The notes beneath the pieces are model-generated. The model was not told the DNA's origin. It worked only from the letters and a program-made list of their open reading frames with translations, and did no database searches. Position numbers and translations under genes: made by a program. Shown one piece after another: positions 1-18,985 of a stretch of 64,000 nt of DNA (position 1 is the first letter of the stretch; every line of letters starts with the position of its first letter). The DNA lies in contig CP136063.1 of NCBI GenBank assembly GCA_032622095.1, forward strand, positions 39,222,106 to 39,286,105, in the 5' to 3' direction. This DNA comes from Siphonodentalium dalli. Taxonomy: Eukaryota > Mollusca > Scaphopoda > Gadilida > Siphonodentaliidae.

Positions 1-207
1 TTATGCATATCTTATCGAGCATTAACCGGTAATTTTTCATGAAATATATCTACCTATTGTACCACGCATTCCCCTGTAGATTATCTCAATGTCGGGGTCA
101 AATATGAAATTTTATCAGGCAGTTATATATTTTGGTTTTCTGCTTGTTTCACTACTTCAATTTCGAACCTATTTCAATACTAACGTACCAGTCGTCAAAC
201 AAATATT
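1..207. other. Flank upstream of zinc-finger array; nothing recognised
   Basis: A short open frame begins at 89 and overlaps the array start, but it has no recognisable domain and ends inside the finger repeats in the wrong frame. It could hold intron or 5' exon sequence of the finger gene. Nothing in it decides that. Confidence 0.4.
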
Positions 208-2935
<2,728 letters not shown>

Positions 2936-3480
2936 CGGGAAATTTCAAACCTCATGCTCCCCCTCAGGTTGGAAAATTCTTCAACTGATGACCATTTATG
3001 TGTACAAGTTTGACCAAATGTAGTAAAATATTGTTTTGCTAAACTAATTATCAGTTTTGTATTGGCCATGTGGATGGGACAATGACACACCGGGCCGACC
3101 ATGGTTCGGCCCGGTGTGCGAAAATTTTGAAATCTGAACAAGAAAATCGCAAAATCCTAACATCTAGACTAGCCTCAAGCCTTCCTACTGTTGGAAATTT
3201 CAAACCCTACACCCCCACTTAGGTTGGAAAATTTCCAACTGATGACAATTCCAATGACAATGTTGACCAATTGTATGACAATATTGTTTTCTTAAATTAA
3301 CTGGAAGTTTTTGACTGGCCACGGGGAAGGGACCAGGACACAAGCTTTCCAAGTGTTGGAAATTTCCAACCTGTCACCCCCCTAAGGTTGGAAAATTTCC
3401 AACTGATGACCATTTCTGTCAAACTTTTTGACCAAAAATAGGAACATATGCAAATATTGGTCGAAAAACAATAAATTCCC
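2936..3480. repeat. Three diverged copies of an AAATTTCC-rich repeat
   Basis: Copies near 2930-3060, 3180-3300 and 3355-3475 share a core in which TTGGAAATTTCCAAC-like and GGTTGGAAAATTTCCAAC-like stretches surround a run of C, followed by ACTGATGACCATTTC. A further copy lies at 44,090-44,220. The first copy begins abruptly inside a zinc-finger unit (GGGAAATTTCAAACC), so this repeat forms the 3' boundary of the finger array. Confidence 0.7.
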
Positions 3481-4087
3481 CCCAATAAATTGTTTTATAA
3501 TCAAACTACAAGAACATTTTCAACCTATTGTTGGTGTGAAATTTCGTTGTGGCAGGTATGAAATTTCCAACTATTGAAAATATAGCTCTCTGCTGGGGGG
3601 GGGGGGTGAGACACCCCCACACCCCCCCCCCCCTCTAGCCACATCCCTGTCTAAGTATCACTAAGCAAACAAACCCATCAGATTTCGGAAATTAATTATA
3701 AAAAACAATTTGCAAAGTAACATCTAACATGATCATTTAGTGGTCTCAATCCATTTTATCAGTCAATAAATCATGAAGACCTACTATATATTGCATTACC
3801 GCGGGGACTTACGCGAATTGAGTGACCTACGGAGACCTACGCAAATCTAGGGACCTACTGCATAACGCAGTCTATAACAAATATATATATGAAATTACCG
3901 CATGGCCTAAATTGACTACTGTAGATACGACAAATAGCACTATTGTTGCGAGGTGACAACATTCGTTGGTTCGTCGACGAAATGTCGGCGTTTTCGATAA
4001 CAGACACCGGGAATCTGTGCTATCAACAGCATTCATATCGAATTTCAAAACAAATTAAAAAACAATTGTAAGTGAAACATTCGTCAT
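3481..4087. other. Non-coding; G/C homopolymer hairpin, otherwise nothing seen
   Basis: At 3594-3634 a G run of about 13 is followed by TGAGACACCCCCACA and a C run of about 13, which can fold on itself. The rest has no ORF or repeat that I recognise. Confidence 0.5.
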
Positions 4088-4556
4088 CTCTGGTTTAAAT
4101 CTGGTCCAGCCAACCCACGGTTTAGCAGAAGTGACTGTACACATCGTACAGATGGTTAATCGTACTGGCCTATAAATACGGATCGCCGCATATGATATGT
4201 TATATGATACTCAGTCCACAGGTAAAATCGACAATTACGATAACCAGCATATTTTGATTGAAAATTTATAAGCGAGAAGCACTCACTCGTTTACCTGTAA
4301 ATTGTGCGGGAGTAAGTTTTTTTTTGTCAGTTGCGGTCATTGCTTGCGATTTATAACCCAAAACTGACAACTAAACCATATAATTCGACGTTTCAGCTAA
4401 ACCTGGGATGACGAATCCGTCTTCTCTGTGACCGTGGTTAACATGGGTGGAGCTGCACATAATATCGATTGACTGCGTGTCTATAATGTGATAGTGTCAG
4501 TTTGGTATCTTCATGTCACAATTGATTCGTTATCACACGAGCGTACGTTTGTCCGC
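4088..4556. repeat. Segmental duplicate, copy A (partner at 30,680-31,108 and 31,964-32,045)
   Basis: The segment from the GGTTTAAATCTGG region to the TTCGTTATCACA region is clearly homologous over about 450 bp to 30,680-31,108 continuing at 31,964-32,045. Shared landmarks include CTATAAATAYGGATCGC, CAGCATATTTTGATTGA and GGGATGACGAATCCGTCTT. It contains a TATAAATA box-like string, but no coding region was recognised. Confidence 0.8.
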
Positions 4557-5511
4557 GTTACAGATGGTCTATCTCATTGTACACATGTGTTATGTAGTTA
4601 TCGGGGTATAAAGATGGTCTATCTCATTGTAAACATGTGCTATATACTTATCGGGATATAAAGATGGTCTGTCTCATTGTAAACATGTGTTATATAGTTA
4701 CCGGGGTATAAAGATAGTCTATCTCTTTGTAAACATGTATTATATAGTTACCGGGGTATAAAGATGGTCTATCTCTGTGCAAACATGTATTATATACTTA
4801 CCGGGGTATAAAGATGGTCTATCTCTTTGTAAACATGTATTATATAGTTACCGGGGTATAAAGATGGTCTATCTCTGTGTAAACATGTATTATATACTTA
4901 CCGGGGTATAAAGATGGTCTATCTCTTTGTAAACATGTATTATATACTTACCGGGGTATAAAGATGGTCTATCTCTTTGTAAACATGTATTATATAGTTA
5001 CCGGGGTATAATGATAGTCTATCTCTTTGTAAACATGTATTATATACTTACCGGGGTATAAAGATAGTCTATCTCTTTGTAAACATGTATTATATAGTTA
5101 CCGGGGTATAATGCTAGTCTATCTCTTTGTAAACATGTATTATATACTTACCGGGGTATAAAGATGGTCTATCTCTGTGTAAACATGTGCTATATACTTA
5201 TCGGGATATAAAGATGGTCTATCTCTGTGTAAACATGTGCTATATACTTATCGGGATATAAAGATGGTCTATCTCATTGTAAACATGTGCTATATACTTA
5301 TCGGGATATAAAGATGGTCTATCTCATTGTAAACATGTGCTATATACTTATCGGGATATAAAGATGGTCTATCTCATTGTAAACATGTGCTATATACTTA
5401 TCGGGATATAAAGATGGTCTATCTCATTGTAAACATGTGCTATATACTTATCGGGATATAAAGATGGTCTATCTCATTGTTAACATGTGTTATATAGTTA
5501 CAGGGGTATAA
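4557..5511. repeat. 50-bp minisatellite made from the end of a TTAA MITE, about 19 copies
   Basis: Units of exactly 50 bp read AAAGATGGTCTATCTC(A/T)TTGTAAACATG followed by TRYTATATASTTAYCGGGRTAT. This is the terminal 50 bp of the TTAA MITEs seen elsewhere in the window (GGTGGATTATCTCTTTGTAAAC onward). Two subtypes occur in blocks: an ACCGGGGTATA type in the middle and a TCGGGATATA type at both ends. The last unit runs straight into the next part of the MITE arm at 5512. Confidence 0.9.
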
Positions 5512-5640
5512 AATACTATATATGAATCGAATACCCCTGTCCGAAAATGCTTCTATCTATTAATATGATAATATTTTCTGGTCTGAAACTTATGGTTGTT
5601 TAGTTGAAACATGCTTCGTTTCTACCTGTTGAAAATCTAA
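5512..5640 (+). mobile_element. Remainder of the TTAA-MITE arm next to the minisatellite
   Basis: Sequence following the last unit (AATCGAATACCCCTGTCCG, AATGCTTCTATC, TATTTTCTGGTCTGAAA) matches positions about 60-140 of the long terminal arm of the TTAA MITE family. No matching opposite arm is present, so this copy is truncated. Confidence 0.75.
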
Positions 5641-5904
5641 GTCAAAAAGTGAATTCAAACTCATCAAAGCACTGCTACTACCGCTACAGCGCTACGTTGA
5701 TAATATCGGTTAACAATCTAAGTCAAAACGTGGATTCAAACTCCCTCAAATCACTGCTTCAACCGCTACATTAAAATTGTTTTTCAAACAGTAGCTCCCA
5801 ATGTCAAAATAGTTGTATACAGCATAGGATCGTTAACAGTTATCTCTGATCGACTTAGAGGGGAGAAAATCTCGAAGTTCGTGAAGATGTCAGAGCGTCT
5901 GGGG
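5641..5904. other. Short non-coding spacer with a small local duplication
   Basis: CTAAGTCAAAAAGTGAATTC and CTAAGTCAAAACGTGGATTC about 70 bp apart show a local duplication (5636-5700 and 5718-5780). Nothing else was recognised. Confidence 0.45.
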
Positions 5905-8735
5905 CGAATTAGAACATATATCATATACGAATGAGTCTACAAGCAATGAGAAGAAATGTCGCAAGCAATGAGAAGAAATGTCGCAGCGTCCAGGTCGAAT
6001 TAGAACATATGTCATATACGAATGAGTCTACAAGCAATGGGAAGAAATGTCGCAGCGTCCAGGGCGAATTAGAACATAGGTCTTATACGAATGAGTCTAC
6101 AAGCAATGAGAAGAAATGTCGCAAGCAATGAGAAGAAATGTCGCAGCGTCCAGGGCGAATTAGAACATATGTCATATACGAATGAGTCTACAAGCAATGA
6201 GAAGAAATGTCGCAGCGTCCAGGGCGAATTAGAACATAGGTCTTATACGAATGAGTCTACAAGCAATGAGAAGAAATGTCGCAAGCAATGAGAAGAAATG
6301 TCGCAGCGTCCAGGGCGAATTAGAACATATGTCATATACGAATGAGTCTACAAATAATGAGAAGAAATGTCACAAGCAATGAGAAGAAATGTCGCAGCGT
6401 CCAGGGCGAATTAGAACATAGGTCATATACGAATGAGTCTACAAGCAATGAGAAGAAATGTCGCAGCGTCCAGGGCGAATTAGAACATAGGTCATATACG
6501 AATGAGTCTACAAGCAATGAGAAGAAATGTCGCAGCGTCCAGGGCGAATTAGAACATAGGTCATATACGAATGAGTCTACATTCAATGAGAAGAAATGTC
6601 ACAGCGTCCCGGGCGAATTAGAACATAGGTCATATACGAATGAGTCTACAATCAATGAGAAGGAATGTCGCAGCGTCCAGGGCGAATTAGAACATAGGTC
6701 TTATACGAATGAGTCTACAAGCAATGAGAAGAAATGCCGCAAGCAATGAGAAGAAATGTCGCAGCGTCCAGGGCGAATTAGAACATATGTGATATACGAA
6801 TGAGTCTACAAGCAATGAGAAGAAATGTCGCAGCGTCCAGGGCGAATTAGAACATATATCATATACGAATGAGTCTACAAGCAATGAGAATAAATGTCGC
6901 AGCGTCCAGGGCGAATTAGAACATAGGTATTATACGAATGAGTCTACAAGCAATGAGAAGAAATGTCGCAGCGTCCAGGGCGAATTAGAACATAGGTCAT
7001 ATACGAATGAGTCTACAAGCAATGAGAAGAAATGTCGCAGCGTCCAGGGCGAATTAGAACATATGTCATATACGAATGAGTCTACAAGCAATGAGAAGAA
7101 ATGTCACAGCGTCCAGCGCGAATTAGAACATAGGTCTTATACGAATGAGTCTACAAGCAATGAGAAGAAATGTCGCAGCGTCCAGGGCGAATTAGAACAT
7201 ATGTCATATACGAATGAGTCTACAAGCAATGAGAAGAAATGTCACAGCGTCCAGGGCGAATTAGAACATAGGTCTTATACGAATGAGTCTACAAGCAATG
7301 AGAAAAAATGTCGCAGCGTCCAGGGCGAATTAGAACATAGGTCTTATACGAATGAGTCTACAAGCAATGAGAAGGAATGTCGCAGCGTCCAGGGCGAATT
7401 AGAACATATGTCATATACGAATGAGTCTACAAGCAATGAGAAGAAATGTCACAACGTCCAGGGCGAATTAGAACATATGTCATATACGAATGAGTCTACA
7501 AGCAATGAGAAGAAATGTCGCAGCGTCCAGGGCGAATTAGAACATATGTCATATACGAATGAGTCTACAAGCAATGAGAAGGAATGTCGCAGCGTCCAGG
7601 GCGAATTAGAACATAGGTCATATACGAATGAGTCTACAAGCAATGAGAAGAAATGTCACAGCGTCCCGGGCGAATTAGAACATATGTCATATACGAATGA
7701 GTCTACAAGCAATGAGAAGAAATGTCACAGCGTCCAGGGCGAATTAGAGCATAGGTCATATACGAATGAGTCTACAAGCAATGAGAAGAAATGTCGCAGC
7801 GTCCAGGGCGAATTAGAACATATGTCATATACGAATGAGTCTACAAGCAATGAGAAGAAATGTCACAGCGTCCAGGGCGAATTAGAGCATATGTCATATA
7901 CGAATGAGTCTACAAGCAATGAGAAGGAATGTCGCAGCGTCCAGGGCGAATTAGAACATAGGTCTTATACGAATGAGTCTACAAGCAATGAGAAGAAATG
8001 TCGCAGCGTCCAGGGCGAATTAGAACATATGTCATATACGAATGAGTCTACAAGCAATGAGAAGAAATGTCACAGCGTCCAGGGCGAATTAGAACATATG
8101 TCATATACGAATGAGTCTACAAGCAATGAGAAGGAATGTCGCAGCGTCCAGGGCGAATTAGAACATAGGTCTTATACGAATGAGTCTACAAGCAATGAGA
8201 AGAAATGTCGCAGCGTCCAGGGCGAATTAGAACATATGTCATATACGAATGAGTCTACAAGCAATGCGAAGAAATGTCGCAAGCAATGAGAAGAAATGTC
8301 GCAGCGTCCAGGGCGAATTAGAACATATGTCATATACGAATGAGTCTACAAGCAATGAGAAGAAATGTCACAGCGTCCAGGGCGAATTAGAACATAGGTC
8401 TTATACGAATGAGTCTACAAGCAATGAGAAGAAATGTCGCAGCGTCCAGGGCGAATTAGAACATAGGTCTTATACGAATGAGTCTACAAGCAATGAGAAG
8501 AAATGTCGCAGCGTCCAGGGCGAATTAGAACATAGGTCTTATACGAATGAGTCTACAAGCAATGAGAAGAAATGTCGCAGCGTCCAGGGCGAATTAGAAC
8601 ATAGGTCTTATACGAATGAGTCTACAAGCAATGAGAAGAAATGTCGCAGCGTCCAGGGCGAATTAGAACATAGGTCTTATACGAATGAGTCTACAAGCAA
8701 TGAGAAGAAATGTCGCAGCGTCCAGAAGTCTTGCA
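5905..8735 (+). repeat. 69-bp minisatellite, about 40 copies, with a chance-open 408-codon frame
   Basis: The unit is 69 bp (23 codons) and would read SYTNESTSNEKKCRSVQGELEHM on the plus strand. Because 69 is divisible by three, long frames stay open: 7063-8289 (408 codons), 8249-8740 and 6342-6749. The minus strand also stays open for long stretches (for example 6332-6586), so openness is not evidence for a protein. The frame breaks wherever a 22-bp partial duplication AAGCAATGAGAAGAAATGTCGC occurs (near 5945, 6105, 6275, 6365, 6730 and 8270). Unit variants (RS/MS, KKCHS/KKCRS/KECRS) form mixed higher-order patterns. The last unit ends with TTGCAGGTAAAAAC, which fits a splice donor, but no partner exon was seen. 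I judge it non-coding. Confidence 0.85.
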
Positions 8736-9047
8736 GGTAAAAACATTTCTCGGAGAGTGTTTGATGTGTGCTGCCAAGAAAGAGCGCAGACATATTAATT
8801 TCACCAAGAAGAAGCAGATCAAATGAAGTGGCTACGTCATAACGTGTCAGTATTCCACCCCAGAATTGATTCTGGAGAAAAAGCAGAGGTAGTGACAGGA
8901 AAGTGAATAATTTATGTTGAATTTCGTTGTTTTATCTTGATTGGTATAGCCGGCACTGAAGGTTGTTATGATATATGGTTATGTGCAGTAGAAACGCAAT
9001 GTTATTGAACTATCTACTGTGGTGATCGTTAACACGCAGTCGTTTCA
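8736..9047. other. Non-coding spacer; nothing recognised
   Basis: No open frame of note, repeat or RNA gene was seen between the minisatellite and the MITE. Confidence 0.4.
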
Positions 9048-9574
9048 TTAAAGATGGATTATCTCTTTAAATAACAAATATTAAATAGTTGCGTGTGTAT
9101 AAAATAATAGATATGAACTGAGGTCCCCTGTCCGGAAAAGCTTATATCAATTAATATTCATTTTATTTCGAATATTAAATCGGGACCGTTTATGATACTA
9201 TTTTTAGAACAGACCATTCGGATGATACCATATTGCGATATAGAGCACTGGGCTGTTCCTATGGCTACGCACCGAAAGTCAAATGTCCCAGATTGATTGT
9301 TTGTATTCTTTTGTTCCACAGATATAAGCGATAATGAGTATAACTGACGTTTATTTGTGACAAAATTGTACAATAAAATTTCTGGTCTTGGTTAACAGTA
9401 ACAACTATTTTTCGTTAGCTGAACAAACACGCCTTTTAGACCAGAAAATATTCGACATAAAATTAATATTAATCGATAGAAGCATTTCCGGACAGGAGTC
9501 TTCGTTTCAAATCTAATATTTTATACCCCGGTAACTATATAATACATGTTTACAAAGAGATAATCTACCTTTAA
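9048..9574. mobile_element. Complete TTAA-flanked MITE, 527 bp (copy 1)
   Basis: The element is bounded by TTAA at 9048-9051 and 9571-9574. The ends AAGATGGATTATCTCTTT and, inverted, AAGGTAGATTATCTCTTT begin imperfect inverted arms of about 130 bp that share TGTCCGGAAA, TATCRATTAATATT and ATTTTATTTCGAATATT. The 4-bp TTAA duplication is typical of the piggyBac and Kolobok superfamilies. No transposase is present, so it is non-autonomous. At least ten whole or broken copies lie in this window. Confidence 0.85.
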
Positions 9575-10385
9575 GGACCAACATGTCAAAGTGACCCCCA
9601 TCAAGAAAAATTTCTCTGGCGTTTATCACAACGGTAAGGTCCCATCCACGGCCACTATGTGGATTCTATTGTGTACGACTTATTACCGCTGCAAGAGAAT
9701 GATTTCCCGAACAAATCACATCGTAACGGGTGATCTCCGGTGTAAATTTCCTCATGTCTCTAAACATATGTCACAATATTAAGGGCGGACACCGGTGTGG
9801 ATTCCCTCGTCTCTCGACATTTGTCACAATCGTATGGTCGAACCCCGTTGTGTGTCCCTCGTGTCTCTCGACATTTGTCACAATCGTATGGTCAACCCCG
9901 TTGTGGGTTCCCTCGTGTCTCGTCATGTTTCTCGACTGTGCGAATGATTTATAACATATATCACAATAGTAAGGGCGACTATCGGTGTGCATTCCCTCAT
10001 GTCTCGTCATGTCGCTCGACCTAGCGAATGATTTCTGACATATGTCACAACCGTAAGGGCTATCTGCGATGTGAATTCTCTCATGCCTCGTCACCATCAG
10101 GTCTCTCGACTGATCGGATGTTTTCTGACATATATCACAATCGTAAGGAATATCTCCGTCATGTCTCGTCATGTCGCTCGACCTAGCGAATGATTTCTGA
10201 CATGTCACAATCGTAAGAGCTATCTGCGATGTGAATTCTCTCATGTCACATCACCATCAGGTCTCTCGACTGATCGAATCTTTTCAGACATATATCACAA
10301 TCGTAAGGACTATCTCCGATGTACATTCTCTTATGAACCAGCAATCTGTTTGATTGTCTAAATGATACCCCTAAATACCACATAG
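9575..10385 (-). pseudogene. Decayed C2H2 zinc-finger fragments
   Basis: On the minus strand the frame 9771-10244 and its flanks contain degenerate fingers such as CDICQKSFARSSDMTRHEG, CDICYKSFAQSRNMTRHEG and CDICQKTSDQSRDL, followed by more eroded copies down to about 9600. Spacing is irregular, some Cys or His residues are lost and the frame shifts between fingers. These belong to a different finger subtype (ARSSDMTRH, DQSRDLM) from the fingers at 11.0-11.5 kb, but they lie in the same orientation directly downstream. They may be the 3' end of the same gene or an adjacent paralogue. Confidence 0.75.
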
Positions 10386-10972
10386 GCAATATAAGTGATA
10401 TCACTAACTCGCGGTGAATCCGCCATTTTGGTCTCCGGAGGTCAAAGTTAAGAAGTAGCATCTATATTTTGACATATGGCTCCAGTCTGGGAATTCCCAA
10501 AATAAAATGGCAACAGTTCATTACCGAATCGCAGGTGCGAGAACTTCATACAACTAATTAAACAATCACCCTGGATACATACAATACGTAGGTTTTACGC
10601 AGTATGTGGATTGAGTGTATCACGTATATGTTGTTGAGTTATTTGTTGTATCACAAGTACTCGCTATTTAACAGTAACTTATGGGAAGTTCGTTGACAAA
10701 AGAGGGCGTCTGAATGTCTGCATCGTCACCAGATCCTAACTATGTAGATGACATGGCCACAAAAACAATTCTTAAACACGTAGTTGCACTCAGAATAAAT
10801 GAAATTAAGCCAAAAAAATACTGATAACAATGCTCGCTCTCAGCTGTCGAATGTTTACAAATGGATGCTACTTCTTAGCTTTGACCGGTGGGTTGGATAA
10901 AATGCTAGGAATCGGACCATATGGAACCATCGGCCATCTTGAAAATCGCGAACCAGTGATAAGGCTTATTCT
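10386..10972. mobile_element. Foldback TIR element inside the zinc-finger fragments, about 590 bp
   Basis: The left arm (about 10,390-10,465, with TATCACTAACTCGCG, CGCCATTTTGG and GTCAAAGTTAAGAAGTAGCAT) is the inverse of the right arm (about 10,860-10,970, with ATGCTACTTCTTAGCTTTGAC, GGCCATCTTGAAAATCGCG and AACCAGTGATAAGGCTTATT). Finger sequence ends at TAAATGAT just before it and resumes at CGCATGTG after it. No target duplication is clear. Confidence 0.65.
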
Positions 10973-16358
<5,386 letters not shown>

Positions 16359-16846
16359 ATCTGTATCTGTCTCTGTAGTTGTTACGTCCTAGTGACCAAG
16401 GCTGGCTTTTACAGGACGGGATCGAGTAGATACATAATTTTTCCAGGAAGTTTTTTTGCCGAACCCGTGACTTCTTCGCCACGGTAGGGATCTTTAACGT
16501 GCGCACATTGTTGCACACGGGACAGCCATTAGCGTCGGCTCCCGATCCGACGGTGTGCCAAGTGTAGTGTCATCCCTGGTCATGACATTACGAGAGGAGC
16601 AGAGGTACGAAGTTAGTCCAGTACGCATTTTTTCAAATTTTGTCTGAGACTCTTTGGCTTCTGGAATCTTTCTCAGATCACTGATCGTGGCATCGATGAT
16701 TGATTTGTGATGCCCGTGGTACTGGGGATGCAGATGGCGACACAAAGTCCGACCGATATTTTGTCGGATTTGAACCCTCGACCGTGTCGAAGGTGTAGCT
16801 CAGAGGTCGGCCCACAAACCAACTGAGCTATCCGCTCCTCCTGTGG
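16359..16846 (-). mobile_element. tRNA-derived SINE
   Basis: Read on the minus strand from 16,846, the head is tRNA-like: an A-box TAGCTCAGTTGG and a B-box GGTTCAAATCC lie about 40 bp apart, as in an RNA polymerase III promoter. The body includes GCGCACGTTAAAGATCCC, a string I recall from invertebrate SINE bodies, and the tail is ACAGAGACAGATACAGATA. The acceptor stem does not pair convincingly and the body runs on past the tRNA part, so this is a SINE rather than a tRNA gene. Together with the TIR element it is flanked by TCTAGCCA (15,241-15,248 and 16,847-16,854). Confidence 0.75.
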
Positions 16847-16936
16847 TCTAGCCAAGCTTCCTGACTGAGTGAACAGTTTCCCACATAAGTCACAAGTATG
16901 TTGTCTATTCCCTTTGTGCGCGTTAGAATCTCCCAT
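16847..16936 (-). pseudogene. 5' end of the interrupted zinc-finger gene
   Basis: A start codon at 16,936 begins MGDSNAHKGNRQHTC, followed by most of a first finger CDLCGKLFTQSGSLA. It corresponds to the start of the intact paralogue at 26,890 (MGDSSMNVHETTNTGNRGHNC, then CDVCGKLFTQSGNLARH). The coding sequence is cut after this finger by the SINE insertion. Its upstream 350 bp are also shared with the paralogue. Confidence 0.85.
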
Positions 16937-17600
16937 CGTATGGATTGTTCTAGATATATCGGTGTATATTTCATAAAGTGACAGTCTATAGATATAAATC
17001 TGATCTAATTCGAATCGAATTCCGTTAACACAATGCTACAACGAACAGTCAAGAACCATTTGATCGATTTCCACGTCAAACAAAGGATAGAAATCCGGAA
17101 TTATGTTGTTGAATAGCGTCGCGATATGTGTGGTTTTGTTCAGTAGAACCATTTACAAAACGATAGAAATTCATATTCAAATTCATAGGTTTATTGTAAT
17201 AACACCCCAAATAAGAACTGTGACCAACACAGAACAGAAAAAATGTAATATCGGCATTACACATACAGTACGACATGCAATATTGAACCTCGAAAAGTAT
17301 ATTATAAATAATGAATATATCCTACACCTGATTAGTTTATCCTGAAGGTACTACAATGATTACGTATCGACAGAAACATCTATAAAGCGATAAATGCATG
17401 TTTTATCATTTTCATGTGAGCGCCTACACATATGAATGAAGTCAATTTGTTATCAACATCTTTGCCAATTCGGTGCCCGTCTCCAGCCCATCAATAATCT
17501 TTGGTAACTTTGGCACAGGATAATTATATTCCTTCTATCAAGGAGATGCCCATCGAGGCGTATATACAAAACTATTTTCATAACATAAATTGCATTGATG
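16937..17600. repeat. Duplicated upstream flank of the zinc-finger genes, copy A
   Basis: This matches 26,891-27,212 and then 28,545-28,800, with the second copy split by MITEs. Shared strings include TATAGATATAAATCTGATCT, AGTAGAACCATTTACAAAAC and AAAACTATTTTCATAACA. It shows that the finger gene was duplicated with its upstream region. The conserved flank may carry promoter or 5' UTR sequence, but no element can be named. Confidence 0.8.
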
Positions 17601-17604
17601 TGGA

Positions 17605-17744
17605 AGTTTTCCGGTGTGGATTCTCTTATGTCTCACCAAGTTGTTCGATTGAGTAGGCCCTAAATTATTTTCCACAAATGTCACAACGGTAAGGCTGATC
17701 TCCGGTGTGGATTCTCTTATGCATCACCAAGCTGCTCGAACAAT
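17605..17744 (-). pseudogene. Zinc-finger fragment cut by a MITE
   Basis: About one and a half minus-strand fingers of the same family (HLV- or NLVRHKRIH ends, TGDQPYRCDICGK) with a small insertion GGCCC in the helix. The piece ends at TTAA (17,745), where a MITE begins. It is likely the remnant of a third gene copy. Confidence 0.75.
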
Positions 17745-18253
17745 TTAAGGTGGATTATCCCTTTGCAAACATGCATTATATAGTTACCGGGGTATAAAAT
17801 ATTAGATTTGAATCGAAGACTCCTGTCCGGAAATGCTTCTATCGATTAATATTAATTTTATTTCGAATATTTCCTGGTCTAAAAAGGTGTGGTTGTTTAG
17901 CTTACAAACAATAGTGGTTACTGTTAACAGAGAGCAGAAATTGTATTGTGTAATTTTGTCACAAGTAAACGTTAATTATACTCATTATCGCTTATAACTG
18001 TGGAATAAAACAATACAACCAATCAATCTGGGACATTCGACGTTCGATATGTAGCCATATGAACAGTCAAATGCTCTATATCGCTATGAGGTATCACCCG
18101 AATGGTCTGTTGTAAAAATAGACAAATAAACGGGCCCAATAAAATATTCGAAATAAAATCAATATTAATTGATAGAAGCCTTTCCGGACAGGGGTCTTCA
18201 CTTCATATTTATTATTTTATACCCACGCAACTATTTCAATATTGATATTTAAA
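17745..18253. mobile_element. TTAA-flanked MITE (copy 2), right end eroded
   Basis: It begins TTAAGGTGGATTATCCCTTT and carries the full left arm and interior of the family. On the right it ends at TATTTAAAGTG without the usual GAGATAATCCATCTTTAA tip. Confidence 0.8.
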
Positions 18254-18985
18254 GTGATGTGAAACGTAAATTGAACCTCACAATTGAGTTCCCTGCGTTA
18301 TTCCGTGGGAAGAGTGAATAAAATAACCCCCATACACGAAATACCCAACCAGATATCAGTTTGTACTAATTATACGGCCACGTAACTAACTGTTTACTTT
18401 CCCTCAATCGGGACGAATAATTCCACTGTAATCGCGAAATAAATAAACTCATTGGTTGTCTTGTGCAGTCGCGGAAACATCCGAACACTTCCGACTTGGT
18501 CGGGATTGAGTCGGCTTTCGTTCTCAGAAAATGGCTTCCGCGGGGGGAGGCCGTTTGCTGGAATAGCGTCACATCAGCTTTATAAAACGAAAAACAAGCG
18601 TTAGTCAATTCGAATGGGAGGGATAGAAAAGGAATTATTGCCTGAAGTCAGCAACGGAAGAACATTGACCGAGTTATGGAAAAGGATTATAATCAAAGTG
18701 GTCAGGATCGAGCAATGAACAACGGTAACAGTTGAAAATGTTACTATTTATAGAAATTTATAATCGTTGACCGATTTTATGATCGATCTGCCGCATGTAC
18801 AGTATCGTGCCGAAAGAGTTGTCTTACATGTGTATTTCAAACTGTTTAATTACCTGTACAATGCTACATGTGTGCCATTTGCTATTAACTATTCTAGTAC
18901 AGACCATATATGTTTGGGACAGGGATGCTGATATTGATATCCATATGGAATTATGTTTTCTTCAATTTTTGAGTTTATACACTCT
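18254..18985. other. Non-coding stretch; nothing recognised
   Basis: Short frames at 18,366-18,608 (minus) and 18,795-19,064 (plus) have no recognisable domain or repeat pattern. No feature is claimed. Confidence 0.4.

Noticed and set aside
7063-8289. A 408-residue repetitive protein gene
   Set aside because: The frame is a by-product of a 69-bp unit. The opposite strand is also open, and 22-bp duplications break the frame repeatedly.
8725-8740. Splice donor TTGCAGGTAAAAAC at the end of the 69-bp array as proof of an exon
   Set aside because: The match is good, but no acceptor or partner exon was found and the upstream frame is repeat-derived.
16775-16846. A functional tRNA gene on the minus strand
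   Set aside because: A- and B-boxes are present, but the ends do not pair as an acceptor stem and the sequence continues into a SINE body.
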